A stretch of DNA of 64,000 nucleotides, taken from positions 1 to 64,000 of the forward strand of contig JAYPUW010000002.1 of the NCBI GenBank assembly GCA_038134285.1. The letters are read 5' to 3'. This document shows, one piece after another, positions 1-7,092 of the stretch. A program made the translations under genes and the position numbers. Each line of letters starts with the position of its first letter. The stretch's first letter is position 1. The notes beneath the pieces were generated by a model that saw nothing but the letters and a program-made list of their open reading frames with translations, searched no databases and was not told the DNA's origin. The stretch comes from UBA3478 sp038134285. GTDB taxonomy: Bacteria > Bacteroidota > Bacteroidia > Flavobacteriales > Flavobacteriaceae.

Positions 1-2
1 TA

Positions 3-158
3 AAGTCGGATGTTTTAATATCTCAGTTATCAAATATTAAATTTCAGCAGTTACTTTATGAGAGAAGACTTAAATCAAATTCTTTTGAAAACCTATTAAG
101 TAATCTAAAAACAGAAAATGAAAAACTAGTCAATTATCTTAATTCATTTGATGACTAA
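3..158 (+). CDS. C-terminal end of an unidentified protein (5' end outside window)
   Basis: An open frame runs from the window edge to TAA at 156-158 and encodes 51 residues. They are rich in Lys, Glu, Asn and Leu with heptad-like spacing, suggesting a helical or coiled-coil tail. The start lies outside the window and no family is recognisable. The base composition is as AT-rich as the genes that follow, so it probably belongs to the same accessory region. Confidence 0.5.
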   Translation, partial: KSDVLISQLSNIKFQQLLYERRLKSNSFENLLSNLKTENEKLVNYLNSFDD

Positions 159-159
159 A

Positions 160-273
160 TTATTTTGCTTTTTCAGCCTTAAGCTGTCTACGAATCTTTT
201 CCTTTTCTTTCGCTTCTCTATCTAATTGTTCTCCTAATGCTTCAGATCTAAACAGACTCCTAATTCTAAAGAG
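160..273 (-). pseudogene. Orphan C-terminal gene fragment
   Basis: On the minus strand 37 sense codons end in TAA (160-162), but the frame is closed upstream by a stop at 274-276 and has no start codon. The peptide ends in a highly charged Lys/Glu/Arg helix (EAKEKEKIRRQLKAEKAK), which looks like a real protein tail. I read it as the remnant of a gene cut off when the next segment was inserted or deleted. It could also be chance, because the stretch is short. Confidence 0.3.
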
Positions 274-315
274 TTAGTTTGTATATTGAAATACACTAAC
301 CCTACATCAAATCCA

Positions 316-735
316 ATGAAAAATTTTAGAACTATTTTGATTATCGCTCTAATCCTAGATCTAATTCAATTAATCCCTTTAGCACTAGCAACAATGGGTG
401 GTGAAATGAAAAATCAAATGATTAGTGATTTTAATATTGAAGGGCTAGAAAGCAGTACAGCAGCCCTAGAAGTCTTAGATATGATGATTTATATCTTTGG
501 TTTCATTTATTTAGGTACTATACTTTCGGTACTCTACACCTTTAGATTGAAAACCCTTGAAGGACTAAAAGCAGCAACTTTTATACTGTTTATAGTGCAC
601 TTATTTTGGACTCTACCAGATTTCATAAATCTCATTAGTGGTGGTTCAGCTCATCCTCCAATCATTATAATGATACTGACCTTAGTCCCAGTTGTAACCT
701 TGTTTTATGTATCACAGAAAGGAGAATTAGAATGA
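316..735 (+). CDS. Small four-helix membrane protein, unknown function
   Basis: This encodes about 139 residues with four likely membrane helices: near the N-terminus (TILIIALILDLIQLIPLALA), at about 50-70, at about 85-105 and at the C-terminus. The ATG at 316 is preferred over an upstream TTG at 286 because the extra residues are polar and not needed for the first helix. It stops 7 bases before the SOUL gene, so the two are probably co-transcribed. I do not recognise the family. An inner-membrane partner of the SOUL protein is possible but only inferred from position. Confidence 0.7.
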   Translation: MKNFRTILIIALILDLIQLIPLALATMGGEMKNQMISDFNIEGLESSTAALEVLDMMIYIFGFIYLGTILSVLYTFRLKTLEGLKAATFILFIVHLFWTLPDFINLISGGSAHPPIIIMILTLVPVVTLFYVSQKGELE

Positions 736-742
736 AAAAATT

Positions 743-1288
743 ATGAAAACATCATCCGCACTTTGTGCACTTTTGATGTTGTTAACCCATCAAGTGACAA
801 TGGCTCAGAAATACGAAACCCAACCTTTTGAACTGATCAAAACCATCGAAGAAGCAGAGCTCAGATTTTATCCTTCGGTGATGAAAATCCAGAGTAATGG
901 GGACTTCGGATCCCTCTTTCGCTATATTTCAGGGGCTAATGAAACAGGTCAAAAAATTGCAATGACCACTCCTGTACAAATGGGAACCCCTGAAGGAGAC
1001 CCTGTCATGCAATTTGTCCTGCCAAAAAAATTCAATAGTGAGAACACCCCATCCTCCATCAGCAGTACTGTTAAGGTGATTGAATCAGAAGAAGGTCAAT
1101 ATTTAGCTATCGAATATGGAGGATATACAACGGATTGGCGAGAACGCAAAGCTGCGAAACGACTAAGAGAAATCGCAGATCAGCATGGTATTGAATTAAT
1201 CGGTGAGCCCATACGAATGGTGTATAATAGTCCTTATCAAGTTTTTAATCGAAAGAATGAGGTGTTATTTAAAGTCAATAGGAATTAA
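743..1288 (+). CDS. SOUL family heme-binding protein, exported
   Basis: This is a 181-residue protein with a Sec signal peptide (hydrophobic residues 5-18, cleavage near MAQ-KY at 21-22) followed by a SOUL domain. Typical SOUL features are the opening YETQPFELIKTIEEAELRFYP, the central region 'GQKIAMTTPVQM' and the late hydrophobic Tyr-Asn-Pro stretch. Family members bind heme or related tetrapyrroles. The signal peptide puts this one outside the inner membrane. It follows a small membrane protein with 7 bases between them. What the protein does in bacteria is not settled, so 'heme-binding' rests on family membership. Confidence 0.85.
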   Translation: MKTSSALCALLMLLTHQVTMAQKYETQPFELIKTIEEAELRFYPSVMKIQSNGDFGSLFRYISGANETGQKIAMTTPVQMGTPEGDPVMQFVLPKKFNSENTPSSISSTVKVIESEEGQYLAIEYGGYTTDWRERKAAKRLREIADQHGIELIGEPIRMVYNSPYQVFNRKNEVLFKVNRN

Positions 1289-1407
1289 ATAATAAATAGG
1301 GGTTCATCAATAGTTTAAACAAAGTAAAAAACGATTGAGATCCAACCTCTCTAACTGACTGAAAAACAAACACCTGAATCTTCCACAATCAAGATAAACG
1401 ACTAAAG

Positions 1408-1621
1408 CAACGGCATATCCTCCTACTGTAATTCAGCTACATCAAGCCCTCTTAAATAGGTCAGGGATACCATTATGTTAGAATGCCCCATAGCAGCTTT
1501 TAGCTTTTCTGTAAAGCCTGTTCTCTTATATACATCAATGGCTCCTCTGTGTGCCTAAATGAGTAAAGCGTCTGATTATCCTCATAACAGCATAGAACGC
1601 TTATTAAAACTAAAGGACTTT
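1408..1621 (-). pseudogene. Integrase 3'-end remnant, copy A
   Basis: Read on the minus strand, this stretch matches the last 65-70 codons of the tyrosine recombinase at 7093-8142, with several frameshifts and stops. Recognisable pieces are VYKRTGF, EKLKAAMGHSNIMVSLTY and LRGLDVAEL, which include the motif around the nucleophilic tyrosine. The match fades beyond about 1610. It is the longest of the three remnants. In the rest of the 422-base interval between the SOUL gene and the next lipoprotein (1289-1407 and 1622-1710) I see no gene, only AT-rich sequence that probably carries the promoter of the gene at 1711. Confidence 0.8.
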
Positions 1622-1710
1622 TCTAGAATTTGCGAAGATTGGTTTGGAATAATATTTTATTTTGCAATTAACAATTTAAAAATTTATATTGGACAAATAT
1701 TCAATGACAC

Positions 1711-2562
1711 ATGAAAAATTTATTACTCGTTTTGGTTTGTTTCTCATTAATTTATTCGTGCAGCAACAATTCTCATATGGCGGAATTTGAGAAAAACACA
1801 GATCTAGCAAAAACCTACTTTAAACTACATGAGGAGGAAAATGCAGAAGAAATGTTTGATTATCTGCATCCAGAAATGAATTGGCATATGCCATTTTACG
1901 GGATGAATATGGGTGGGATTAATGATGTAAAAGCAGCAATATCTGGATTTCAAAAGGAATTTGACAATATGAAATTTACTGCCGATTATTGGCTGCCTGG
2001 AGTAAATACAAACACAGGTGAACCTGACGGTAGCACACGTGTTTACGGCACTTGGACTGCAATGCACACTAAAACGGGCAAAAGGGTTAATCTAACTTCT
2101 TATCATTCATTTGAATTTAAAGATGGAAAGATTATTAACGGAGGAGATTGGTTTGACCTTGGTGGGATGATTGATACATATAATAATCATGAACAAGAAA
2201 TTATAAATATTGTTCAGATGACAACTACTCTATCAGATGAAGAAGTAGAGGAGTTCTCTAAAAATTATCAAAAAGCTGTTTTTAACCTTGAACCCACTTC
2301 TTTAAGCTTTCGTTTTACTAAAACAGGTAAAAATCAAGTTACTCTAATTGAACGATATAAAGATTCAGACGCAGTCCTTCTTCATATTAAAAATGTTTCT
2401 CCTGGAGGACTCCTTGATGACGATTTTGAAATGTTCACCAAAGTATTTTCTATAAATAATATGACTATGTATGGAGATGTTTCAGAAGAGTTAAAAAATG
2501 CGATTTCAACATTTCAAATTCCCACATCCTACAAAGAAGTAATTGCTGGATATAGTAGGTAA
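1711..2562 (+). CDS. Lipoprotein with NTF2/SnoaL-like domain and ABM-like C-domain
   Basis: This 283-residue protein begins with a lipoprotein signal (LIYSCSNN, Cys at 17). Residues about 25-165 resemble the NTF2/SnoaL fold: a helix with TYFKLHEEENAEEMFDYLHPEMNWHMP, then strands ending in GKIINGGDWFDLGG. Residues about 170-283 look like a separate ferredoxin-like (ABM, dimeric alpha-beta barrel) domain with the pattern LIERYKDSDAVLLHIKN. Both folds usually bind small hydrophobic molecules, but no catalytic set is visible and no substrate can be named. It is followed 37 bases later by a second NTF2-like lipoprotein. It lies between integrase remnants A and B. Confidence 0.7.
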   Translation: MKNLLLVLVCFSLIYSCSNNSHMAEFEKNTDLAKTYFKLHEEENAEEMFDYLHPEMNWHMPFYGMNMGGINDVKAAISGFQKEFDNMKFTADYWLPGVNTNTGEPDGSTRVYGTWTAMHTKTGKRVNLTSYHSFEFKDGKIINGGDWFDLGGMIDTYNNHEQEIINIVQMTTTLSDEEVEEFSKNYQKAVFNLEPTSLSFRFTKTGKNQVTLIERYKDSDAVLLHIKNVSPGGLLDDDFEMFTKVFSINNMTMYGDVSEELKNAISTFQIPTSYKEVIAGYSR

Positions 2563-2599
2563 TAAGATTCTCTAAACCCATATCTAAAATGCAATAAAT

Positions 2600-3112
2600 A
2601 TGAAAAAATTAAGAAATTTCCTTTTTCAAATACCTATAGTATTACTTATTATTTCTTGCGTTTCACCTTCTGATAGAAATAATGAAAATTCATATGGGAT
2701 AGTGCAAAACGATGATGATAAATCTCTGATAATTGAAACTCTAGCCGACTCTTATTTGGCTGGAGATTTTAATAAAGCAAGGGAATATTTTACAGCTGAT
2801 AGTAAACATTATTTCAATGATTTAGTTTTTGATGTTGACGGTATAATTGAAGGATATAATTTCCATTCAATTCTATTTGATGATATTAAACATAATGACC
2901 GAAAAATATACACAGGATATTTCGCTGACGGATCTGTTCAAACTTTTCATGATTTTAATTGGTCAGCTAAATCAAAAATAAGTGGCAAAGAATATAATTA
3001 CCCTTGTCATTGTCGGTGGGTTTGGGAAGATGAGAAAATAGTGGAGACAAGTTGTCTAGTGGATCCTGCTGCAATTTTCGCAGAGATTGCTCTCTATCAA
3101 GAAAATAATTGA
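2600..3112 (+). CDS. NTF2/SnoaL-like lipoprotein
   Basis: This 170-residue protein has a lipoprotein signal (LLIISCVSPSD, Cys near 20) and one NTF2/SnoaL-like domain. That domain shows a helix with YLAGDFNKAREYF, then strands, and a late CHCRWVWEDEKIVETSCLVD segment carrying three cysteines. Its pattern resembles the lipoprotein at 4831, where the C-terminal strand is HVWIQWDGDKIIHQVDMVD. It is probably anchored to a membrane facing the periplasm or cell surface. Function is unknown. A strong terminator follows at 3198-3224. Confidence 0.65.
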   Translation: MKKLRNFLFQIPIVLLIISCVSPSDRNNENSYGIVQNDDDKSLIIETLADSYLAGDFNKAREYFTADSKHYFNDLVFDVDGIIEGYNFHSILFDDIKHNDRKIYTGYFADGSVQTFHDFNWSAKSKISGKEYNYPCHCRWVWEDEKIVETSCLVDPAAIFAEIALYQENN

Positions 3113-3197
3113 ATAGTAGGACAAGTATGTCTAGTATTAGAGTAGGCTTTTATTTTGAGAAGAGTTCAATAGTGTAACTATATAAAGCTATCAATTT

Positions 3198-3224
3198 AAC
3201 CCTCCCATGTGGAGGGTTTTTCTT
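3198..3224 (+). terminator. Rho-independent terminator
   Basis: The 8-bp stem AACCCTCC/GGAGGGTT (3198-3205 and 3211-3218) has a 5-base loop and a T-rich tail. It ends the transcript of the two lipoproteins at 1711-3112. The same stem recurs at 5380-5399 after another NTF2-like lipoprotein. Confidence 0.85.
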
Positions 3225-3330
3225 TTAAATCATTGGCATGTCCTCTTCCTTTAATTCAGGGACATCTAAGCCTCTTATATAGGTCAGAGAGACCATTATG
3301 TTAGAATGCCCCATAGCAGCCTTTAATTGA
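3225..3330 (-). pseudogene. Integrase 3'-end remnant, copy B
   Basis: The minus strand, read back from TAA (3225-3227), keeps an intact frame for about 34 codons that nearly equals the integrase C-terminus: KAAMGHSNIMVSLTYIRGLD, then VPELKEEDMPMI. The only clear changes are Leu to Ile and Ala to Pro. Similarity ends abruptly near 3325-3330. Only the tail with the nucleophilic tyrosine region is left, so it cannot encode an enzyme. It starts directly after the terminator tail. Confidence 0.85.
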
Positions 3331-3340
3331 AAGACTTTAG

Positions 3341-3439
3341 GATAAGAAATGGTTTCATGATTTTCACCGTCAACGAATAAAAACCAGAATGAGAAAGGAT
3401 AGTATTCTCATTGATTTGATTGAGAATGAAATCAACTAA
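3341..3439 (+). pseudogene. Orphan C-terminal fragment beside remnant B
   Basis: An open frame of 32 codons runs from just after a TAG (3338-3340) to TAA (3437-3439). It encodes a charged helical peptide ending in RMRKDSILIDLIENEIN and has no suitable start near its beginning. Its composition resembles the tails of DUF6090-type proteins such as the one at 6348-7052, but the similarity is too short to be sure. It abuts the broken end of integrase remnant B, as expected at a deletion junction. The same stretch also contains the inverted repeat ATTCTCA/TGAGAAT. Confidence 0.3.
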
Positions 3440-3470
3440 ATACTATTTTAGAAAGCCTAGATATTTAAAT

Positions 3471-4286
3471 TTAATTACCACACGCCGCTTTTACAGCTTT
3501 TAATTCATCTAAAGAATTAATTCCCTTACTGGTTCCATCTTGAAATTTAATAACCACTGGTAAGTTCAAGCTTGCCCTTACTTGCATTTTTGGATTGGCT
3601 AAATGCCACCTTCTTATTAAAAGGAAATCCGCTCTTTTATTTACAACTATGATGGAATTATCAGGCATCGTAAATGATACAGGTAGCTGAAATTCAAAAC
3701 ATTTCCTTTTGTTTTGGTTTAAAGCACAAGCCTTTTTTACTTCTATAAATTCATCCCTATCCAATAGAGTTTGAATGGTACCATCCTCAAGTTTTATATC
3801 CACTGGAAAGCTTAATTGTGGACGAGTCTTTACTGATGCGTTTGATGAATACCATTCCTTAACTAACTTCCAATCTTCCTTTGATTTCAGTGTGATTGAC
3901 GTGTCGTCAGGCATTACAAAGTCTAGAGGAAAAACAAATTCAAAACATTTCTGTCTTTTCATCATTCGTTTCTCATCTGTATCATTTAGAGACCTTCCTT
4001 TTTCAGAAAAATATACATTACTTTTTGCCTCTACCTTAGACTCATTGAAAGTGTCAACAATTACTTTATAACCTAATCCCTCAGCGAGCTGAATAGATTC
4101 AATGAAACTATCTCCAAATTCTTGATTAAGCGCAGCTTGAGCAACAGTAGGTATACTTGATGCATCTACCTCAACCCTTGAAGCCAGCTCTATTTTTTCT
4201 ATTAGAGAAACATCATCAAGATTATAATCTTCTGCACTACAGCCTAAAAGTGCTATTGTTAAAAAGACTAAATAGAATTTGTTCAT
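3471..4286 (-). CDS. Lipoprotein with a duplicated ~78-residue domain
   Basis: The protein has about 271 residues from ATG at 4286. The upstream in-frame ATG at 4331 would place 15 residues before the lipoprotein signal, so the internal start is preferred. The signal MNKFYLVFLTIALLGCSAED has its lipobox Cys at 16. After a spacer (about 20-105) there are two tandem copies of one unit. Each opens with KCFEF and FxMPD, has a second strand pair with FPV or LPV followed by DGT, and closes with a helix ending in a cysteine (VKKACAL, VKAACGN). I recognise the architecture from unannotated Bacteroidota lipoproteins but know no function. Cysteines at the same place in each repeat suggest a disulfide or metal site. 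Confidence 0.7.
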   Translation of the reverse strand: MNKFYLVFLTIALLGCSAEDYNLDDVSLIEKIELASRVEVDASSIPTVAQAALNQEFGDSFIESIQLAEGLGYKVIVDTFNESKVEAKSNVYFSEKGRSLNDTDEKRMMKRQKCFEFVFPLDFVMPDDTSITLKSKEDWKLVKEWYSSNASVKTRPQLSFPVDIKLEDGTIQTLLDRDEFIEVKKACALNQNKRKCFEFQLPVSFTMPDNSIIVVNKRADFLLIRRWHLANPKMQVRASLNLPVVIKFQDGTSKGINSLDELKAVKAACGN

Positions 4287-4374
4287 GACAAGAAATTGTT
4301 TAATTGGTAAAACTAAAGTACAAAATTGCATTTTTTGATTTTGGATTTAAGTCAAGAATGTGGCTTTCGCAAAT

Positions 4375-4755
4375 CTAATCTAAAAGCTCAAGTACAGTTA
4401 TATTAATGAGCTTGCTTGGAACAGGGGTGTATGCTAGACAAACAGCACAAGGAATGTCTTTTTTATTTTCAATGATAAACTCAAAACTATCCTCTTCGCT
4501 AATATTAGATGGGAAACGGCAAACATTTTTAACAGTAAAAACATTCGCATATTTTTTTCCTGAAAATTCATCTTTCCAATTCAGCTCTATCATATCCTTA
4601 GGAAAAGAAGGATCATTTACCTCAATTACATAATTCAAACAGATGCCTTTTTTAACCAGTTTACCTATAAAAACATCAGAAACTTCAATAGGGTCTTGTT
4701 TTGAACAAGATGTTAAAATAGTTAGCAATAGTAGAGCATACAAGCCTTTAATCAT
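4375..4755 (-). CDS. Small lipoprotein, unknown function
   Basis: This 126-residue protein has a clear lipoprotein signal (YALLLLTILTSCSKQD, Cys at 17). The mature part is mostly beta-strand in character and contains four cysteines (Cys39, Cys79, and a CAVC pair near 103-106). The CxxC pair late in the protein could be a disulfide or metal site. It lies 88 bases upstream of the duplicated-domain lipoprotein on the same strand, so the two may form one transcript. No family is recognised. Confidence 0.65.
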   Translation of the reverse strand: MIKGLYALLLLTILTSCSKQDPIEVSDVFIGKLVKKGICLNYVIEVNDPSFPKDMIELNWKDEFSGKKYANVFTVKNVCRFPSNISEEDSFEFIIENKKDIPCAVCLAYTPVPSKLINITVLELLD

Positions 4756-4830
4756 AGAATGAATTTACAATTATCTAATTTTTATACTTATATTGAAAAA
4801 TGCAATTTTAATTTAAACCTACCTTGATTT

Positions 4831-5358
4831 ATGAAAAAAATTACCATTTATATTGCGTTTTTACTTTTGGTTACATCATGTGCTAACCAAAATACTAGTA
4901 GTGATGAATCAGTAAATAATCCACTAAGTGGTAATTTTTCATCACACGATGAAAAATCAGAAATTTTATGGAGAAACATGAACTTATTTGCAGAAGCTGA
5001 TTTCTCTTATGTAGAAGAACTTTTACCAGAAAATTTTACACTAAAATCTGCAGGTGATGTTAATGTTGTAGCTAACGGTCCTTCTGAGGCGATTGAATAT
5101 TGGAATGGTCTTCATTCAATATTTGAAAATATAACTTTTGATTCAGAGGGAAGATTGATGACATTTAATCTTAATAACGGTGAAGTTTGGTCTGCTTATT
5201 TTGGAACTTGTTATGCCGATGGTAAATTTTCCAAAAACAAAATAGCATTTCCTCTACATGTATGGATTCAATGGGATGGAGATAAAATAATTCATCAAGT
5301 AGATATGGTTGATTCAAAATTCATTACTGAAGAGTTGAATGCTGGTACAATTGAATAG
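4831..5358 (+). CDS. NTF2/SnoaL-like lipoprotein
   Basis: This 175-residue protein has a lipoprotein signal (LLLVTSCANQN, Cys at 17). The mature domain follows an NTF2/SnoaL-like plan: a helix with LWRNMNLFAEADFSYVEELL, a glycine-containing turn, then four strands ending in WIQWDGDKIIHQVDMVD. It is transcribed away from the lipoprotein at 4755 and ends in a terminator at 5380-5399. It resembles the lipoprotein at 2600 in length, signal and strand pattern, which hints at duplication within the array. No substrate can be named. Confidence 0.65.
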   Translation: MKKITIYIAFLLLVTSCANQNTSSDESVNNPLSGNFSSHDEKSEILWRNMNLFAEADFSYVEELLPENFTLKSAGDVNVVANGPSEAIEYWNGLHSIFENITFDSEGRLMTFNLNNGEVWSAYFGTCYADGKFSKNKIAFPLHVWIQWDGDKIIHQVDMVDSKFITEELNAGTIE

Positions 5359-5379
5359 AAATTCACTTATTACTGATTT

Positions 5380-5405
5380 AACCCTCCTTTTGGAGGGTTT
5401 TTATT
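5380..5405 (+). terminator. Rho-independent terminator
   Basis: The stem AACCCTCC/GGAGGGTT (5380-5387 and 5392-5399) has a 4-T loop and is followed by a T-rich tail. It closes the NTF2-like lipoprotein gene at 4831-5358. The stem is identical to that of the terminator at 3198. Confidence 0.85.
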
Positions 5406-5467
5406 TTTATCAAAGCCGATAGAACCTTTAAGTAACTACCAACTTGCTATAGAAGAAAATAAATCGG

Positions 5468-5584
5468 TCATTCACATGGAACTTCTATCCGATCATCCGT
5501 AACATAGACATAGCACTTGTCTGAATCGGTGCACGAAATAAATATTGAAGCTGCTATAGCTACAAGAAGAGAAAGGCGTTTCAT
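5468..5584 (-). CDS. 38-residue mini-lipoprotein
   Basis: The minus strand holds ATG at 5582-5584 and TGA at 5468-5470, giving 38 codons. The first 18 residues (MKRLSLLVAIAASIFISC) form a textbook short lipoprotein signal: two basic residues, a hydrophobic core and a lipobox Cys. The mature peptide is only 21 residues (starting CTDSDKCYVYVTDD and ending in EVPCE) with three cysteines. A chance frame would rarely produce such a signal. No promoter box is certain and no family is known. The rest of the interval 5406-5652 shows no other gene. Confidence 0.5.
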   Translation of the reverse strand: MKRLSLLVAIAASIFISCTDSDKCYVYVTDDRIEVPCE

Positions 5585-5652
5585 CGCTAAATTTTTTGAA
5601 TTTAAAGTTACAATGTATCTCAATACTAAAAAATTAATGTATACCTAACGCC

Positions 5653-5742
5653 CTATAAATGAGGCATATCCTCTTCCTTCAATTCAGCTACATCTAAGCC
5701 TCTTAAATAGGTCAGGGAGACCATTATGTTAGAGTGAACCAT
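5653..5742 (-). pseudogene. Integrase 3'-end remnant, copy C
   Basis: The minus strand, read from TAG (5653-5655), encodes HSNIMVSLTYLRGLD followed by VAELKEEDMPHL. It therefore repeats the last 28 or so codons of the integrase, with a changed C-terminal dipeptide. Similarity ends at about 5730-5742, where Gly-Met before the His is already lost. It is the shortest remnant, and only the C-terminal tail with the Tyr region survives. Confidence 0.8.
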
Positions 5743-5824
5743 TATTGCGATTGGGTAATTTTCTGAGAATTCAATTTAAAGAAGTAAAACCTTTATCTTT
5801 AGGAAGGTCATTAAATGAAAGTTT

Positions 5825-6355
5825 ATGAAAAAAATATATTTAGTATTCATTGGAATATTGATTTTCGGTTGTAATCAAGCTCCAACGGATAAGTTAGATA
5901 AGCAATCTGAGCAAATTGAGATAGATGTAAAAATGTACTCAGAACTCTGGGATAAATTTCTGTCTGGGGAAACAGACGCAATTAGTGAATTAACTTTTAC
6001 AGAAGACGTAGTTGTAGTAACCGAACTAGGTAATATCGTTGGAATAGAAGCGGTTAAAGAGTTCTATCTTAATTACTTACAAGGATTTTCAGAAATTGAA
6101 TTTACAATAATTGATTCATTTGGGAGAGGAGATAAATTAATTAAGCACTATAATTTTAAAGGTAGACATACAGGAACCTTTATGGGAATTCCAGCTACAG
6201 GTAATTACCTAAATTTATCAGGCACAACCATCGTTACTATGAGAGATGGACGCATTGCAAGAGAGCAAGACTTTTTCAATATGAAATCTTTATTAGACCA
6301 ACTACAAAATGGTAAAGGAGAAGTGACTGTAGATGAATATCAACCCATTAATTAG
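5825..6355 (+). CDS. NTF2/SnoaL-like lipoprotein
   Basis: This 176-residue protein has a lipoprotein signal (MKKIYLVFIGILIFGCNQAP, Cys at 16). The mature domain is SnoaL-like: a helix with YSELWDKFLSGETDAISEL, then IVGIEAVKEFYLNYLQGF, then strands ending in GTTIVTMRDGRIAREQDFFN. This last block is the typical SnoaL ending, in which a final strand pair closes the pocket. A TATCTTTA box at 5794-5801 is a likely promoter. The 3' end overlaps the convergent gene by 8 bases. The fold usually binds or isomerises small molecules, but the substrate is unknown. Confidence 0.75.
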   Translation: MKKIYLVFIGILIFGCNQAPTDKLDKQSEQIEIDVKMYSELWDKFLSGETDAISELTFTEDVVVVTELGNIVGIEAVKEFYLNYLQGFSEIEFTIIDSFGRGDKLIKHYNFKGRHTGTFMGIPATGNYLNLSGTTIVTMRDGRIAREQDFFNMKSLLDQLQNGKGEVTVDEYQPIN

Positions 6356-7052
6356 ATTTCATCTTTTCCTTAAGGATATCCTTTAAGTCATTTAATGTTA
6401 TTAGATAATACTTTAGCGCAGCAATGCGGGTATTATAATATCTCATTTGAACCAAAAGTTCGGTTTGTATTCTTTTATCTGTTTTAAATACCTTATGTAA
6501 CTCTTCAAGATAGTTAGTTAGGGTTACTTTATTATTTTCTCCATATAAAATAATACTTGGATAATCAGAGGTTATTAAGTTGATTAAATTGATTTTTAAT
6601 GACTTTTCATATTCCACAGTTGACTTGACTAAGCCTAGGTCTTGATTATGTAAACGAGTAAGCAAATCTGTTACATCCTCTGAATTAATATATTTCAAAT
6701 CTCCTGTGTTTACTATAGATTCATATCTATTCATTGGAGGGGAAAAATCCCGATAGTAAATCAAATTATATTCCACTCTACTTTTACTGATTGCAATACT
6801 TTCAATTAAGTCTGTATCTAAATCATCTTTTAAAAGATTGGAATAAATCTCAATATCCTGATTCCAAATCTTCAATCTTTCATTAGAGTAATTTTCTATC
6901 TCCTGTACTTCAAGAAGTAAACTATTTAAAACCCTAAACCTTTCATTTTTTGTTTCATTATCTATAGAAACCTGATTTAACCAAAATGACACACTTATAC
7001 CTGAAATAATGACAATAAACTCAAGTAAATATTTAATTAGATATTTTCTCAT
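6348..7052 (-). CDS. DUF6090-like membrane-anchored protein
   Basis: This 234-residue protein has one N-terminal membrane segment (YLLEFIVIISGISVSFWLNQ, about 7-27) followed by a long helical region. The pattern 'N-terminal helix, short spacer, long alpha-helical body with a conserved Tyr/Asn-Gly turn' (here YESIVNTGDLKYINSEDV) fits the DUF6090 family, which is abundant in marine Bacteroidota and has no known role. The body should lie in the periplasm or cytoplasm, depending on topology that I cannot decide. It converges with the lipoprotein gene at 5825. Confidence 0.6.
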   Translation of the reverse strand: MRKYLIKYLLEFIVIISGISVSFWLNQVSIDNETKNERFRVLNSLLLEVQEIENYSNERLKIWNQDIEIYSNLLKDDLDTDLIESIAISKSRVEYNLIYYRDFSPPMNRYESIVNTGDLKYINSEDVTDLLTRLHNQDLGLVKSTVEYEKSLKINLINLITSDYPSIILYGENNKVTLTNYLEELHKVFKTDKRIQTELLVQMRYYNTRIAALKYYLITLNDLKDILKEKMKSN

Positions 7053-7092
7053 ATTTAAATATACTTGAAATATGAAAGTAACACCTCTCCCC

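Noticed and set aside
3410..3440. Inverted repeat ATTCTCA/TGAGAAT as a terminator
   Set aside because: No T-run follows and the stem is AT-rich. It lies within a gene remnant.
1289..5824. CRISPR array or integron attC sites for the repeated 90-200 base units
   Set aside because: The repeats are coding (integrase C-terminus), too long and too widely spaced for CRISPR, and do not form the imperfect hairpin of attC.
6348..6355. Overlap of two convergent genes as a sign of mis-annotation
   Set aside because: Both proteins have plausible ends (a SnoaL tail and a helical DUF6090-like tail), and an 8-base convergent overlap is not unusual.
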